DNA from: Anagrus nilaparvatae
Lineage: Eukaryota; Arthropoda; Insecta; Hymenoptera; Mymaridae
Length of the DNA stretch: 64,000 bases
Assembly: GCA_022575985.1 (NCBI GenBank)
Contig: JAKSXM010000007.1
Location: 53,474,501 to 53,538,500 of the forward strand
Reading direction: 5' to 3'
Under the pieces are notes generated by a model. The model searched no databases. It saw only the letters and a list, made by a program, of their open reading frames with translations, and was not told the DNA's origin. This document shows, piece by piece, positions 46,986 through 58,255 of this stretch; within the stretch, counting starts at the first letter, position 1; each line of letters begins with the position of its first letter. Position numbers and translations under genes: made by a program.

Positions 46986-48390
46986 TTTTTTTTACCTCGT
47001 TATTATTATTTTTTTTTTCTACTTTACGTTATAACTTTTATATTTAAATTTTTATTACTAATGAAAATCGTTAATATTAACAATTATGTAAAATATTGTT
47101 ACATTTTATGATAATAAAAATGTAAATTTTTGATTAATTTGTTAAAATAAATTAAAATTTTATTGACGAAGTATATTTTTTACACATAAAAAAAATATGC
47201 TGTATATAGGCAACATAAAAGCATAGAATGCAGGTTCAATTTTTTGATTTCTTTTATTAAAATTTTTTTAACCATACATACATTTATAGATTTTTACATT
47301 TAAAAAAAAATTTTAATTCAAATCGATTTTTAAACTATATTTGCTTATTTGCCTTTCCATCATTATTTTTACAATGAAGAGTTTTTAAAACTGGTATTTG
47401 ATAGCAATCTAAAAAATAAAGACAGCTTTAACTATAAGCTAATATAAAATTTATCTTTTTGGCATTTGAATGAAGTTAGAAGTATTTAACGCAAAAAATA
47501 TATTTTTATAATAAGTTTCAATACGGTTAACTTTATACCCTCAGGTGATATTTGTTTCCGCTTTTGACAAAAAAACATAGTTTAATCCAAGTTATGATGA
47601 ATATTATTCAACTTTTACAAGCTATCTGTTCATTAATTATTTATATTTTGTAACTTGTTTTACAAATGTAGCTATTTCATTATATGGTAACATAAGTGGA
47701 AAAAATAGAATTTTGAACCTTTACATTCTCTCCAAAGCCAAAATTTCTTATTTTTACCCCTACGGATAAATATTGTCATTTTTTGTCACTCTAATGCAAC
47801 AAATAAAATCCCTCAGCCAAACATTTTTAATTTTTTTATAAAATCTGTGGAAAAAGCTGAAAATAAAGGAAAAGATTCCCGATGTAACATTTTATGAGAA
47901 ATTCGAATTTTCAGTAAGATTTTATCCACTGTATGCCAATTCGCAGGAAAATTCAAATTTGAATAGCATTAACCTTAATCGGAAATAGCTGTTAAGCTTG
48001 CAAATTAAAAAAAATCCTTTGTTCCCAAGGGTAATTTTCGTTATAAGAGTATATAAAGCTAGCTTTTGTAATTTTTTTTTTTTTTAAATGTTAACTTTTT
48101 ACCTGTTTGGCTAGTTTTCCGAAAAGTAACGTAATCCGCATCCAAATGAAAATCTGAAACCAACATAGAATTTTATGGAAAATTTTAATGATAAAAAAGT
48201 TATGGTGTCCAATGAAATCATCTTAATTTAACAAATTATTTCGTAATCACTTTTTTTTGCTAATAGGTCCATACATTTTTTAAATACGTGTTGTATTTTG
48301 CCCTCTAGTTCAAGAGCCTGCATGAATACTTGTTCTTCGTTCGAGTTTTTTGGTGGTTCACTTTTATTCGCATTCACGCCTTATGCACTA
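46986..48390. other. AT-rich intronic DNA, nothing assignable
   Basis: No coding or repeat structure was supported. Confidence 0.4.
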
Positions 48391-48394
48391 GAAG

Positions 48395-48465
48395 GTGTCG
48401 TATTTTGGTTGAAAATTCAATCAATTGGGTGACTATTCACCCAAAGCAGCTCTACCATGTATGAT
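48395..48465. repeat. Tail fragment of the TTGGTTGAA MITE family
   Basis: TTTTGGTTGAAAATTCAATC and CCCAAAGCAGCTCTACCATG match the right end of the copies at 45674-46123 and 63130-63683. Confidence 0.6.
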
Positions 48466-48537
48466 CAAAAAATGTATTAATAAAAAAGATATCAAATAAA
48501 AAACATCCACGGCAATCCATAAAATTATTTTTGTTAG

Positions 48538-48655
48538 TAACGCTTCTAGGGTTGGGTAGGGGGTTGACAAAAATGTGACATGGTGTTACATGGCGTTCCA
48601 TTTACAAAAATGGATTTTTAAGCGTTACGTTTTTTTTGAACGACCCCGAATACCT
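48538..48655. repeat. Fragment of a GCGTTACG repeat
   Basis: GTAACGCTTCTAGGGTTGGG at the left and AAGCGTTACG followed by GAACGACCCC at the right resemble a widespread arthropod repeat with GCGTTACG near a GAACGRCCCC end. The 101-residue + strand ORF at 48575-48880 runs through this repeat and into the probable LTR, so I do not treat it as a gene. Confidence 0.5.
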
Positions 48656-48659
48656 GACT

Positions 48660-49165
48660 TTTACAAAATGGCAGCCTTTAGCACGCCAAGAGACCTGAAG
48701 CAAAGAAGGTGGCTGAGCAAACACATATTCCTCATTGACGACTATTTATCCCAACTCTTTCAACACTATAGAAGGATTCCTACACAAACTACACAAACTC
48801 CCAAGCCTTCACAACAATTTTTACAAGTTAAACCATACGATACGATCTACAGCAAAACCAATCAATTAATGAATTTTTGAGGCGTGAAAAATTTGCTTGA
48901 ATATATATTTGACTTTTGGGGACACTATTATGCATACTTTCTTAATTAAAAAGCATGCGCGATAAGTAATTGTTAAAAACAAATTAAGAATTGCCGGTTA
49001 ATTATTGTGTGTATTTTCAAGACTATGAAAACATATTTAAGAGCTCTCATTATAAAAGTTATTTATTGACCAAGATAAAACTTTATATGCATATTTACAT
49101 GCTTTACAAATTATTATTTTCTAAGATTTATATATCTACTTTATATATTTACAAAAATATTAACA
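48660..49165 (-). mobile_element. Probable 3' LTR of the BEL/Pao remnant
   Basis: On the minus strand, a purine tract GGGGTGGGAGAA lies just after the end of pol and is followed at 49165 by TGTTAATATTTTTG, the expected TG start of an LTR. A TATA-like GGATAAATAG is at about 48745 on that strand. The far end of the LTR is not defined and no second LTR was found. Confidence 0.4.
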
Positions 49166-49204
49166 TTCTCCCACCCCGTATGTACATTCCTGATGTTCAT
49201 ACTA

Positions 49205-51030
49205 AATTAGGAGACCCCTGACAATAAATCTAACCTTAATTGTTTAGAGACCGGACGTGTCAAAACCCAAAATTTAGTTTTTAACAGAGTGATTTTGGAC
49301 CTACTATCTGAACCCGGGTTCAATTTTTGGATAATCCCTTTACGCCAGATGTTTCGGGGCAATTGGTTATCGACAATTATAACGATATCTCTAACTTTAA
49401 GCTAAGAACTTTCTGTAGTCCATTATGTACGGGAAGCAATACTGGAAGGTATTATTTTTCCAGTTGTGCCCAAAATCATCATTCTTAAAACATTCCTTGA
49501 GAAGATCCTCTGAATAGCAGATGGTTTGGCGTTATTGCTTCAAGGTCTTCAGGATTAAAAGAAACATGTTAGGGGCCGTGAATTTACCGTGCGTAAAACT
49601 TCCTCTCGTGGAGATTGATAGTTTAAAATAGCGTAAATCGTCCGTTTTACGCTCTTGACAAGAGATTCCAAAGCACCTTTTATATGCAGAGCTGCTTGCG
49701 TAATAAAGTGCCACTTTGAACCTATGTTAATCTCATATTCTTTTAAAATGTTTCGATCCATCGTCGTAACAGCCTGTTTGAAAGTTTCTTCCGTTATCTG
49801 AATAAAAGACCGAAACTTGACCCCTGTGAGTTGTCATTATTTGAATAGCCATAATTGTCGAGTCTGTTGACAAATTGATTTTCTTTACAAGATGTACCTG
49901 TCGCGTTGTTAAACACGTAAAAGTTATTTCCCAGCGTTTTTCTCGATGTTTTCCAATGTTTACGGTCAACGGCATATAATAATCAATTCCGTAATGAGAA
50001 AAGGGGTTTTTCCCGTGTTCTCATGGGCCAGCCTTGCAGCCGACAACTCAGCCATCGGTGGTATGACTGGCATTGACCTCTTAAGCTGACACACAGGGCA
50101 AAGACTGACTATGGTTTTTAAGGTTACTCTTATTCTAACTATACAAAACAATTGCTTTAACTCGTTTATTACGGTTTCGGTATTGGCGGGATAATTTATT
50201 GCGTGATAACGGGCTGTGAGAAGCTGAACTGCGGGATGTACACCATGTAAAATTAATGGGTGTCTCTGAAAACTAGATACTCCTCTAAATTTGATACCTT
50301 TTCTCCCACACGCAGAAGACCATTTGCATCTAAGTAAGGCATAAAATGGGCTATGTAACTATCTGTAGATAAAGACTCATATTTACTTATACATTTTATT
50401 TCTTGTGAGAAATATTCCGTTTGGATTTCCTTGTATCAACTATTATCTGCATTACTCAAGTCTTCTACTTTTATTTCACGATTTAACCAGCCTAGAAAAG
50501 AGCGGTGCGGCACTCTTAATAAAGTTAACCATTTGAGCGCCTCTTTGGATCCGGTAAATTGAGTCCCATACATTCATTCATTCATACATTCATTCATCAG
50601 AATAATGGAACCTTTAATAAAAAATTCTAGACCTTTTTGACAGAGCCCAACAGGTCCTAAATCTAAATGTTTAATCTTAGTAGCCACTTTGGCGGGACTA
50701 TAATCTGTTGAAACCCAATTCATTGCCTAATTTACCCAACCTATGTTGCACGAATTTATGATACGAGCGAAAATCTGCCCGTATCCAAGAAAGAACCGTC
50801 TTAGAATTGGTGCAATATATTCGTCGATTAAAAGGGATTCAATGGAGCCACAAAGCTTTTGCTTGCTATTATTCTTACATTAATGCGCCCATTACGGTAT
50901 AAGGCTCGAAAATACGCGACTGCTGTATAAGCTTTTTCGCTGGCATTGCAAAAAACTCCATTCTTTCGCATCAGTTCCGTCTAAGGTCTCATTCCAGTCT
51001 GTTCCACGTCTCCAAATATCTTATAAAAGA
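49205..51030 (-). pseudogene. BEL/Pao retrotransposon pol remnant: RNase H region and integrase
   Basis: Reading the minus strand from 51030 down, the segments come in normal BEL/Pao order. IWRRGTDWNETL and WSFLQCQ (post-RT linker) are followed by FCNASEKAYTAVAYF and NSKTVLSWIRADFRSYH (RNase H; the usual Asp of the SDSKT motif is Asn here). Next come YSPAKVATKIKH (counterpart of NPADDATR) and LDANGLLRVGEKV, then HPLILHG with CPVCQLKR (integrase zinc-binding H2C2 region). The integrase core has FTCLTTRQVHL and FYSDNGRNF with SVK and NSRPLT motifs, and a C-terminal domain ends RPVSKQL. The parts lie in different frames with stops, and the piece between the linker and RNase H is deleted. A simple ATGA repeat sits at about 50570-50600. 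It no longer encodes a working enzyme. Confidence 0.85.
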
Positions 51031-51040
51031 ATCTTAGCAC

Positions 51041-51510
51041 TAATAGTATAGGATTTTTTGGGTCCTTGAATACAAATATAAAAAACATTTTTACCGGTAA
51101 TTGTTTAGTTGCGCACAATAGAAATTTTGAAACTATGCTTTGATGGTTTTTAAGGATTTTTACCAGTTACTTATGTTTTTTGAACCTTTAAATATAAAAT
51201 TTGTTTTTATCTAAATTCTAGTTATCTACAATACGCGACGTTAGGTAATTTTTTTCGATTTCCCAATATTTTCTATTGTTGGAAACTAGTGCCCATTTTG
51301 TTCAGCGACCCGAAAAAGATAAATAACCGGTAAAAATCTTTAAAAATTTCAAAACATAACCTCGATATTCTTATTATGGGCAACTTGATCATTTTTGATA
51401 AAAAAGGGATTCAAATTCATATTTAGCGATCTGAAACATTGTAAAATTCGTTTAAAAAATTTAAGAACCTACAAAAAAAACATTACAGAATAAGGATCTG
51501 CACCTATACT
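51041..51510. mobile_element. Decayed fold-back inside the BEL/Pao remnant
   Basis: AATAGTATAGGATTTTTTGG at the left is inverse to CACCTATACTATTATTAC at the right. Inner pieces TTTTTACCGGTAATTG and ATAACCGGTAAAAATC also pair, as do GGTTTTTAAGGATTTTTACC-like stretches. It lies at the upstream end of the recognisable pol remnant and probably cut it. Confidence 0.55.
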
Positions 51511-53337
51511 ATTATTACATATAATCGAAAATATTTTCTAACGTACTTACTTGTACAGATGTTTTCTGTATTTTTCTTAAAGAAGAGTTACGTGGCAAAT
51601 ACAAATAAATAGCATGCACCGAAACTGGAATAGTAAAAAAAAATTCTATTAAGTTTTTTTTCTTTTTATAGAACCTCTGAAAAAGCTCGAAAAATCTTTT
51701 CTTAATGATTGCACATAGTAATAGCTGAAAGTTGTCTTTTCCCTCCAACCAATGAATAAATTGTTCAACTTCGCTACCTGCATAATATGCTTAATTCGCA
51801 AAGATTTTATTTTATCTCTAATATGATTGACGAGATTCCTTAAAAATCACTTACGACTTTATATATTAAACATTAATCTACAAAACACAAAATATAATAA
51901 CTTAAAAATAATTCATAAAAAAAATACTACTAAAATTTGGTTGAAGTAACGTGAAAAATATAAAATATATAAAATTTTGTAATTTTAGTAATTGTACGAT
52001 ATAACCACTATTTTAACTTGACTTTATATTCTGCGCCAGTTTTCATTTAAAAGATATAACATATTTTCATTGCTGTATTTAAAAAATATTAGTTTTATAC
52101 GTATAAAAAATAAAAAAACTTTGAAAATTAATAAAATTATGAACATATTATATTTAGTTTTAATAAATCCTTTTTTGTAAATGAATTTATAAGCTTTTAA
52201 AATTTTTAATTTTTTTAAAGTTAAAATAATTTAAATTCATCAAATAATAAGATTTTGTTATTTGTATAATCTAAATAAATAAAAGTCGCAAAAAATTTTA
52301 AAATACAAATTTTTTTGTAAACAAGCAAAAAAAAAATAAAAGCTTTAAAAACAAAAAGAAGTATTTATTAGTCTGCATTCATTTTTCTACGAATGTTATT
52401 TATACTTACGAAAATCTTATGCTAATAAGTTAGAAGCAAAAAAATGCAGCGTGTTACTAAAACATTTCTCACCTTCTCATTTATCTAAAATCATATTCTT
52501 TTACATTACATAGAAAAAAAAATCTTAAAAAGAAAAATTTTACTTTCCTGTTGATATTCAAATATTTTTTTTTCACTTTTTTTTTTTTAAACACTTTTTT
52601 AAATAAAATATAATTTATTTTTTACGTTTTTTTTTTCGTTTTTATTTTGTCCTTTAATTCATGTTTTTAATTTATAAATTAATGTAATTTTTGTTGAAGA
52701 TAAAAAGAAGTGTAAGCTAAGCTAGGTTTACGGATTACGATTAAAAAGGACTTAAAGTTTCATTTAATTTTTTTTTTCATCTCATATAAAAATGTAAACA
52801 ATTTACACTCCATAGTCTTGGTATAATATATGTTACTCAAATAAATATATTCAAATAATAATCTAAAATGTTTATTGTTGGTAACTGGGCCATTTCCGGC
52901 AAAAATGAATAGCATATTTGACTATTCCTATTTGTCCAGCCTTACCCTGCTTAGGAATCTCTTTTTTATATATGTTCATGCATTGTCGTAATGACTGTAG
53001 TGAAAAAAAAAACTGTTTTACTTGTTATTTGGTTAGTGGGATTCCGTTTGCTACCAGCAGAATATTTTCTTACTCAAAATTCAAATGACTTGAAATGTAA
53101 AAATTTGGTGTGCAGAGTCGACAGGAATTTTGGCCACTCAGAATTTTAAAATCAAAAACTTTAATGGTTTTTTTTGTTTATTTATTTATTTAGTAGTAAA
53201 TTATTCGTTAATTTATTGACTTATTTGGTTATTATCAAAATTTATTTGTTTATTATCCTATTTATCCTTATAGGATGTTGATTTCTGGGGTATGAGGGAG
53301 CAAAGCCTCCACGAAATAAAAATCAAACATAACCTTC
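51511..53337. other. AT-rich intronic DNA, nothing assignable
   Basis: No retained BEL/Pao reverse transcriptase was recognised here. A scrap of the CACTGAAAAAA class (AAACTGTTTTACTTG with GATTCCGTTTGCTACCAGCA) lies near 53005-53065. Confidence 0.4.
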
Positions 53338-53369
53338 CCCCAAATCAGAGCTGGGATACTGTGACACAC

Positions 53370-53715
53370 TGTTATCCGTATATACGGCATACGGTAAACG
53401 GGTACTAGAGGTAATCAGCCGTATATACGGTAAACTGCATACGGTAGCCGTATAAATTCGTCAATTAATACGGCAAATTTCAAACGGATCCCGTATATAC
53501 TTCAACCGTGTGAAAATCCATACGGGAAAAATCAATACGGGAGCCGTACAGAATATGCCGTATTTATGGACAATTTTATACGGCATATTACCTACGGCTC
53601 CCGTATTTATTTATGCCGTATGAAAAACCGTACGACAAAATTCAATACAAAATCACCTATTTGTGCGGCATAAGAATATACGGCCCCATATTTTTCTCAT
53701 ACTGGCCCGTATGCA
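53370..53715. repeat. Array of CCGTATATACGG-like palindromic motifs
   Basis: TATACGG, CCGTAT and variants recur more than fifteen times in both orientations (for example CCGTATATACGG near 53375 and 53420, CGTATTTATGG near 53560). It is the subterminal region of the hAT-like element. Clusters of short motifs near the ends often bind hAT transposase, so that role is an inference. Confidence 0.75.
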
Positions 53716-53716
53716 T

Positions 53717-55037
53717 TAGGGTGATTCAAAAAAAAATAAAAGTGCTTGAAATTAGCTCTTCATGGAGTATGTTATTGTACACATGATAACAAGATACCAT
53801 GGCAAATTTGAGCCCATTTGGTGACGTTTTAGAGGTCGCGCAAGTCTCTAGAAGCTTTTTCAAAAATGGAAAACGAGGGCAGCTCACAGTGGATTCACAA
53901 AAATTTTTTTAAAGGCTTTAAATATCCCTAGGGATACGTTTTTTGGTTGCTGGTTTCAAAAACCATAGTCCTAGAACATAAAACTGTGTTGAAAACCCCT
54001 AAATTGGCGAAAAACACCCTTTTTTAGGGTACTTTTCCCAATTTTTCGCTAAAAATTGATAAAAAACCAATGGAAAACTGTTATCTTAGTTAGTTCTTTA
54101 AAAATTTGATTTACTGATTGCATATTATATGCAAATAAAGTATTTTCTTCCCATTTAACCCCTACATTAAGGTTTCAATTAGCCCAATATATGGGTTGAA
54201 CTACCCCAAATATCACAAAACAAAAGTATAATTTGTTAAATTTGATGTTTAACAAAGTTATTGCTTATATTTGATGTAAGATATGATTATTTTACAAAAA
54301 AAAAGCAAAATATACAACCCCTAGGAATGAAAACCACCCCCTTATTTTATTTCAACCCTTATTTTATTTCTTTAATAAATTAACATTAAATTTAAGGGTT
54401 AAAGTAAAATAAGGGGGTGGTTTTCATTCCTAGGGGTTGTATATTTTGCTTTTTTTTGTAAAATAATCATATCTTACATGAAATATAAGCAATAACTTTG
54501 TTAAACATCAAATTTAAAAAATTATACTATTTTTTTTTGATATTTGGGGTAGTTCAACCCTTATTTTAGGCTTATTGAAACCTTAATGTAGGGGTTAAAT
54601 GGGAAGAAAATACTTTATTTGCATATAATATGCAATCAGTAAATCAAATTTTTAATGAACTAACTAAGATAACAGTTTTCCATCGGTTTTTTATCAATTT
54701 TTAGCGAAAAATTGGGAAAAGTACCCTAAAAAAGGGTGTTTTTCGCCCATTTAGGGGTTTTCAACACATTTTTATGTTCTGAGACTATGATTTTTGAAAC
54801 CAGCAACCAAAAAAACGTATCCCTAGGGATATTTAATGCCTTTAAAAAAAATTTTGTGAATCCACTGTGAGCTGCCCTCGTTTTTCATTTTTGAAAAAGC
54901 TTCTAGAGACTTGCGCGACCTCTAAAACGTCACCAAATGAGCTCAAATTTTCCATGGTATCTTGTTATCATGTGTACAATAACATACTCCATGAAGAGCT
55001 AATTTCAAGCACTTTTATTTTTTTTTGAATCACCCTA
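53717..55037. mobile_element. 1.32-kb fold-back nested in the hAT-like element, GTATGCAT 8-bp duplication
   Basis: TAGGGTGATTCAAAAAAAAA at the left is the inverse of the right end TTTTTTTTTGAATCACCCTA. The arms, about 640 bp each, are closely matched to a loop near 54361-54395. GTATGCAT occurs immediately on both sides (53709-53716 and 55038-55045), a perfect 8-bp target duplication. TAGGGTG ends and 8-bp duplication suggest hAT. It interrupts the CCGTATA array, so it arrived second. Confidence 0.93.
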
Positions 55038-55246
55038 GTATGCATATAGGACCTGGGTATTTTCATAATGCTGACGGGTCCGTGGGCAGTATGCATTCAA
55101 ACTTTAACATACTACCAACTGATCCGTATACTTATAAAAACAAAGTATGGACAGACTGTGCACGGATCATTATACTGCTTGGCCGTATATACGGCTGTTA
55201 GTTTTCCGTGCCCAAAATGCCGTGCACGCCCAGCTCTGCCCCAAAT

Positions 55247-57640
55247 GCTGTAGTCGCACCCACCTTTTTTTTATGTATTGTTTTGCGATTCCTAGCAAAA
55301 ATATTAACGATTTAGTAGGGGAGGGGGACGAATGATTTGTTAAGGGGGGTAGAATGGGTGAGCAAAAACAAAGTGGAAAACATCCCAGGGAGCCGAAATT
55401 CCGGATGGGCCGAGATTTATTTCTTTCAAAAAATTTTTTGTGCGCATCGAACAACTGTGAGCATACCTATCCTTAATGAGAAGCTTTCTTTCAGTTTCAG
55501 GTCATTAGTAGTCCTTTGAGCAAGAAAAAAAATTCCGTTAGTCCATTCCAAAAGTCCGCTTGCAGCAAACGGTAAAATCTCGCATAAAAGGATTCTAGGA
55601 TTTTTTTCAGTGTGCCATTTATTCCCATTGGAGAAAATTTATTTTTTGCCTATCAGGACATAAGAGTCGTGCATATTAGTTTTCTTAAAAGTTCAACCAA
55701 AGCATTCGTGCCACAATGAAAAACAATAGCCATTAATTGAATTAGAATTTATTAAATATTTTTCCATTTTTATTTACCCAATTTCATTATGCCATTATTA
55801 AATTCTTTTTAAAAATGATATAATTCAACTTTTTATTTTTAATTTCTAAAAGTTTTAATTTTGTAAAAGCATTATTGTAATTAACATAAATTTTAATGTT
55901 AACGTTAATTAAGTAGGTTTAGAAAGTTATTTATGAAATTTTTTCTTACTGATTAAGCTAACTTTTTATGCGCTGGTTTTTCCAAGGAAATAGTCATAGT
56001 TTTTTTTTTTTTACAGAGCTTTTAAGAAAAGTAGTGTGCGAGTATTGCTAACCAGAGCATCTAACTTTTAATTGCGGTTAAAAAATATGTTAGTATGGAC
56101 CTTTTTGGTGTATACTTTAGAAATATAAATATGTACTATTTGCACATGCAGTGTATTATATTTAAATAATTAATTTTTTTTTAATTTAAATAATTTAGCT
56201 TAAAATTTATCATGATAATTTCTATGAATAGAATATTTTACGTATTTAATAACATATATTTTATATTCAAATATTTTAAAATAAAATCCGCTGTTAATTA
56301 ATTTGCAAATATTCAATATTTATGAATTTCAGACAAGTTATTTACTACGAAAATTTATAATAAAATATTACGTATGAGAAATTTAAAAAAAATGTATTTC
56401 TTGTAGTGATGAATTTACATAATTTTTAAGATATTTATTTGAATGAAATGTAAATCTAGAAAATAAAAATTTTATTTTTTTTAGAATTTTTTAACTTTTT
56501 ATTGTTTTGGTGTTTCAGATAATTTTAAAATTAAAATGCATTTTGCAAGTTATACTTAAAAATAACATTTAAATATCTCTCTCTCTCTCTAAAAATTTTT
56601 TAAGAGAGTCTCGATACCTTAGTTTTTATTTATACAGTCATATTTTTAGATACAAAGTAATCAAAATGTTATCTAATATTTAAAAAAAATGAAAACAAAT
56701 TTTTTTTCTAGAATTTCTAAAAATATAAGTAAAGAAGAAGAAATTTTTCATTAATAAATTTAAAATCAACAGTAAAACTTAACTACAAAAAAAAAGTTTA
56801 TTATTGATTCGCATTTGAAAAAGATTACAACATATAACGAGATTTTTAATATCTTTCAAGTTCTGAGCTTTTATTACATCTCTGAAATATCTCAAATAAC
56901 TTTCTTTAACTTAAAAGGAATTTAATTTTATTCTATAATGTTTACATTTTTTTTGCATGCATTTAAGAAATTAAAAAAATTCTGATATTTTTAATGCTAT
57001 GAGTATATTTTTTGTAAAAATTTGTAGAATATAAGGTATTTTTGAGGATACACAAAAATGTTAATCTTTTTTATTACAAAATATTTGAAAATAAAATTTC
57101 TATAAAGTAAAATTTTCAATAACTTCAATTAATCAAGGAAGTTTTATAAAGTTATTTCACTTTCATTAACGAGTTTAGAAAAAAAAAAGAGAAGAAATAA
57201 ATTACTTTATCTTGATAAAGATTAAGTATTGATGATCACGCTATTTTAAGTTTCTGGAAAAGGTGGAAATTTTCACTTATAATAAATTGTATTGCACATA
57301 CAGAAAACATACACACGATTAATAAAATAAATAAAATAAAAACTTTAGAAAATTAATATTTTTAAAGAATTTCATGACTAAATGTAACAAGGCATTTTTA
57401 TAAAATGGCTGTTTCTTTTTGAAATCTAACACCTTCCCCTTATCGAAAATTTGATGCAACATAGAAATTCGTTATAGAATATTTTTTGAATTCAATAAAT
57501 TCAAAAAATATTCTATAAGTTAATAATAATGGAAAATAGAAGCAGTGATAATATTCAAAATAGAAATACGTTGGGAATCTCAAAAGTTGGGAAAAATTAC
57601 ATAGATTCTTACTTAATTGCCCTTTACATGAATTATTACT
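55247..57640. other. Intronic DNA, AT-rich except 55247-55510
   Basis: Bases 55300-55510 are less AT-rich, with GGGGAGGGGGACGAATG and several overlapping short ORFs on both strands, none with a recognisable domain. A scrap of the CACTGAAAAAA class with AAAGTCCGCTTGCAGCAAAC lies at 55519-55612. A CT microsatellite is at about 56575-56591. Confidence 0.4.
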
Positions 57641-57644
57641 ATAT

Positions 57645-58255
57645 TCCTGTCAATATACGGTTTCATCCGTTTTTTTTCGGTCACCACCAGATTTGGTCTT
57701 ATATAGGTTTTTTGGGTTGTTGATAAAGAATTTTTTCTCCCGGTTTTTTTCCGGGAGAAATGTGTGGACCACCCTTAAATTTGAAAAAACTACCCCTAAA
57801 GGGTATTTTTGATGTATTCGAATTTTGAGCGACCAGATTTGGTCCACACGGGTTTCTCTTGTCGCTGATTAAGAATTTCGGGGACTTTTTTATGAATAGT
57901 TAATATTTTACCCCTAAATTAGCAAAAAATATGAAAATTTCAAAAACAAAAAACCTTTAAGGGTTAGTTTCTGCTAATTAAAGGGTGAGAAATTAATTTT
58001 TAATAAAAAATTCCATGAATATCTTTTTTAGCGACCCAAAAAACTATATGAACCGAATCTGAATTTTGAAAGTGCGAAAATTGCAAAAACGCCCATTTTT
58101 AAGGGTATTTTTTTCTAATTTAAGGGTGTTTTGCACATTTCTCCCGGGTAAGACCCGAAAATTTGTGATCAGTGACCCAAAAAACCTACAGTAGACCAAA
58201 TCTGATGGTGACTGGAAAAAAACTCCCCCCCCCCCGTATATTGACTGGAGTACTA
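57645..58255. mobile_element. Second copy of the CTCCAGTC / CGCTGA repeat element
   Basis: The right end CCGTATATTGACTGGAGTAC matches the terminus of the 2211-3134 element. The left end (CTGTCAATATACGG) is diverged. Inside are units with TCGCTGATTAAGAATTTCG and ACCCCTAAATTAGC, and a hairpin CTCCCGG/CCGGGAG near 57740-57760. Confidence 0.65.

Larger units (their letters stand above)
53346..55238. mobile_element. hAT-like non-autonomous element with CCCCAAAT 8-bp duplication, carrying a nested fold-back
   Basis: The element begins CAGAGCTGGG and ends CCCAGCTCTG. It is flanked on both sides by CCCCAAAT (53338-53345 and 55239-55246), a perfect 8-bp target duplication. CAGRGNTGGG-type ends with 8-bp duplications are the signature of hAT elements. 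Without its insert it is about 564 bp. The interior is an array of CCGTATATACGG-like motifs, in both orientations, from 53370 to 53715 and again at 55125-55195. No transposase is encoded. Confidence 0.9.

Noticed and set aside
48575..48880. 101-residue + strand ORF
   Set aside because: It begins in a GCGTTACG-type repeat and continues antisense through the probable BEL/Pao LTR. No recognised family.
55068..55519. Overlapping short ORFs on both strands
   Set aside because: Several frames are open only because of base composition. No motif, no splice-bounded context, and part lies in the hAT-like element.
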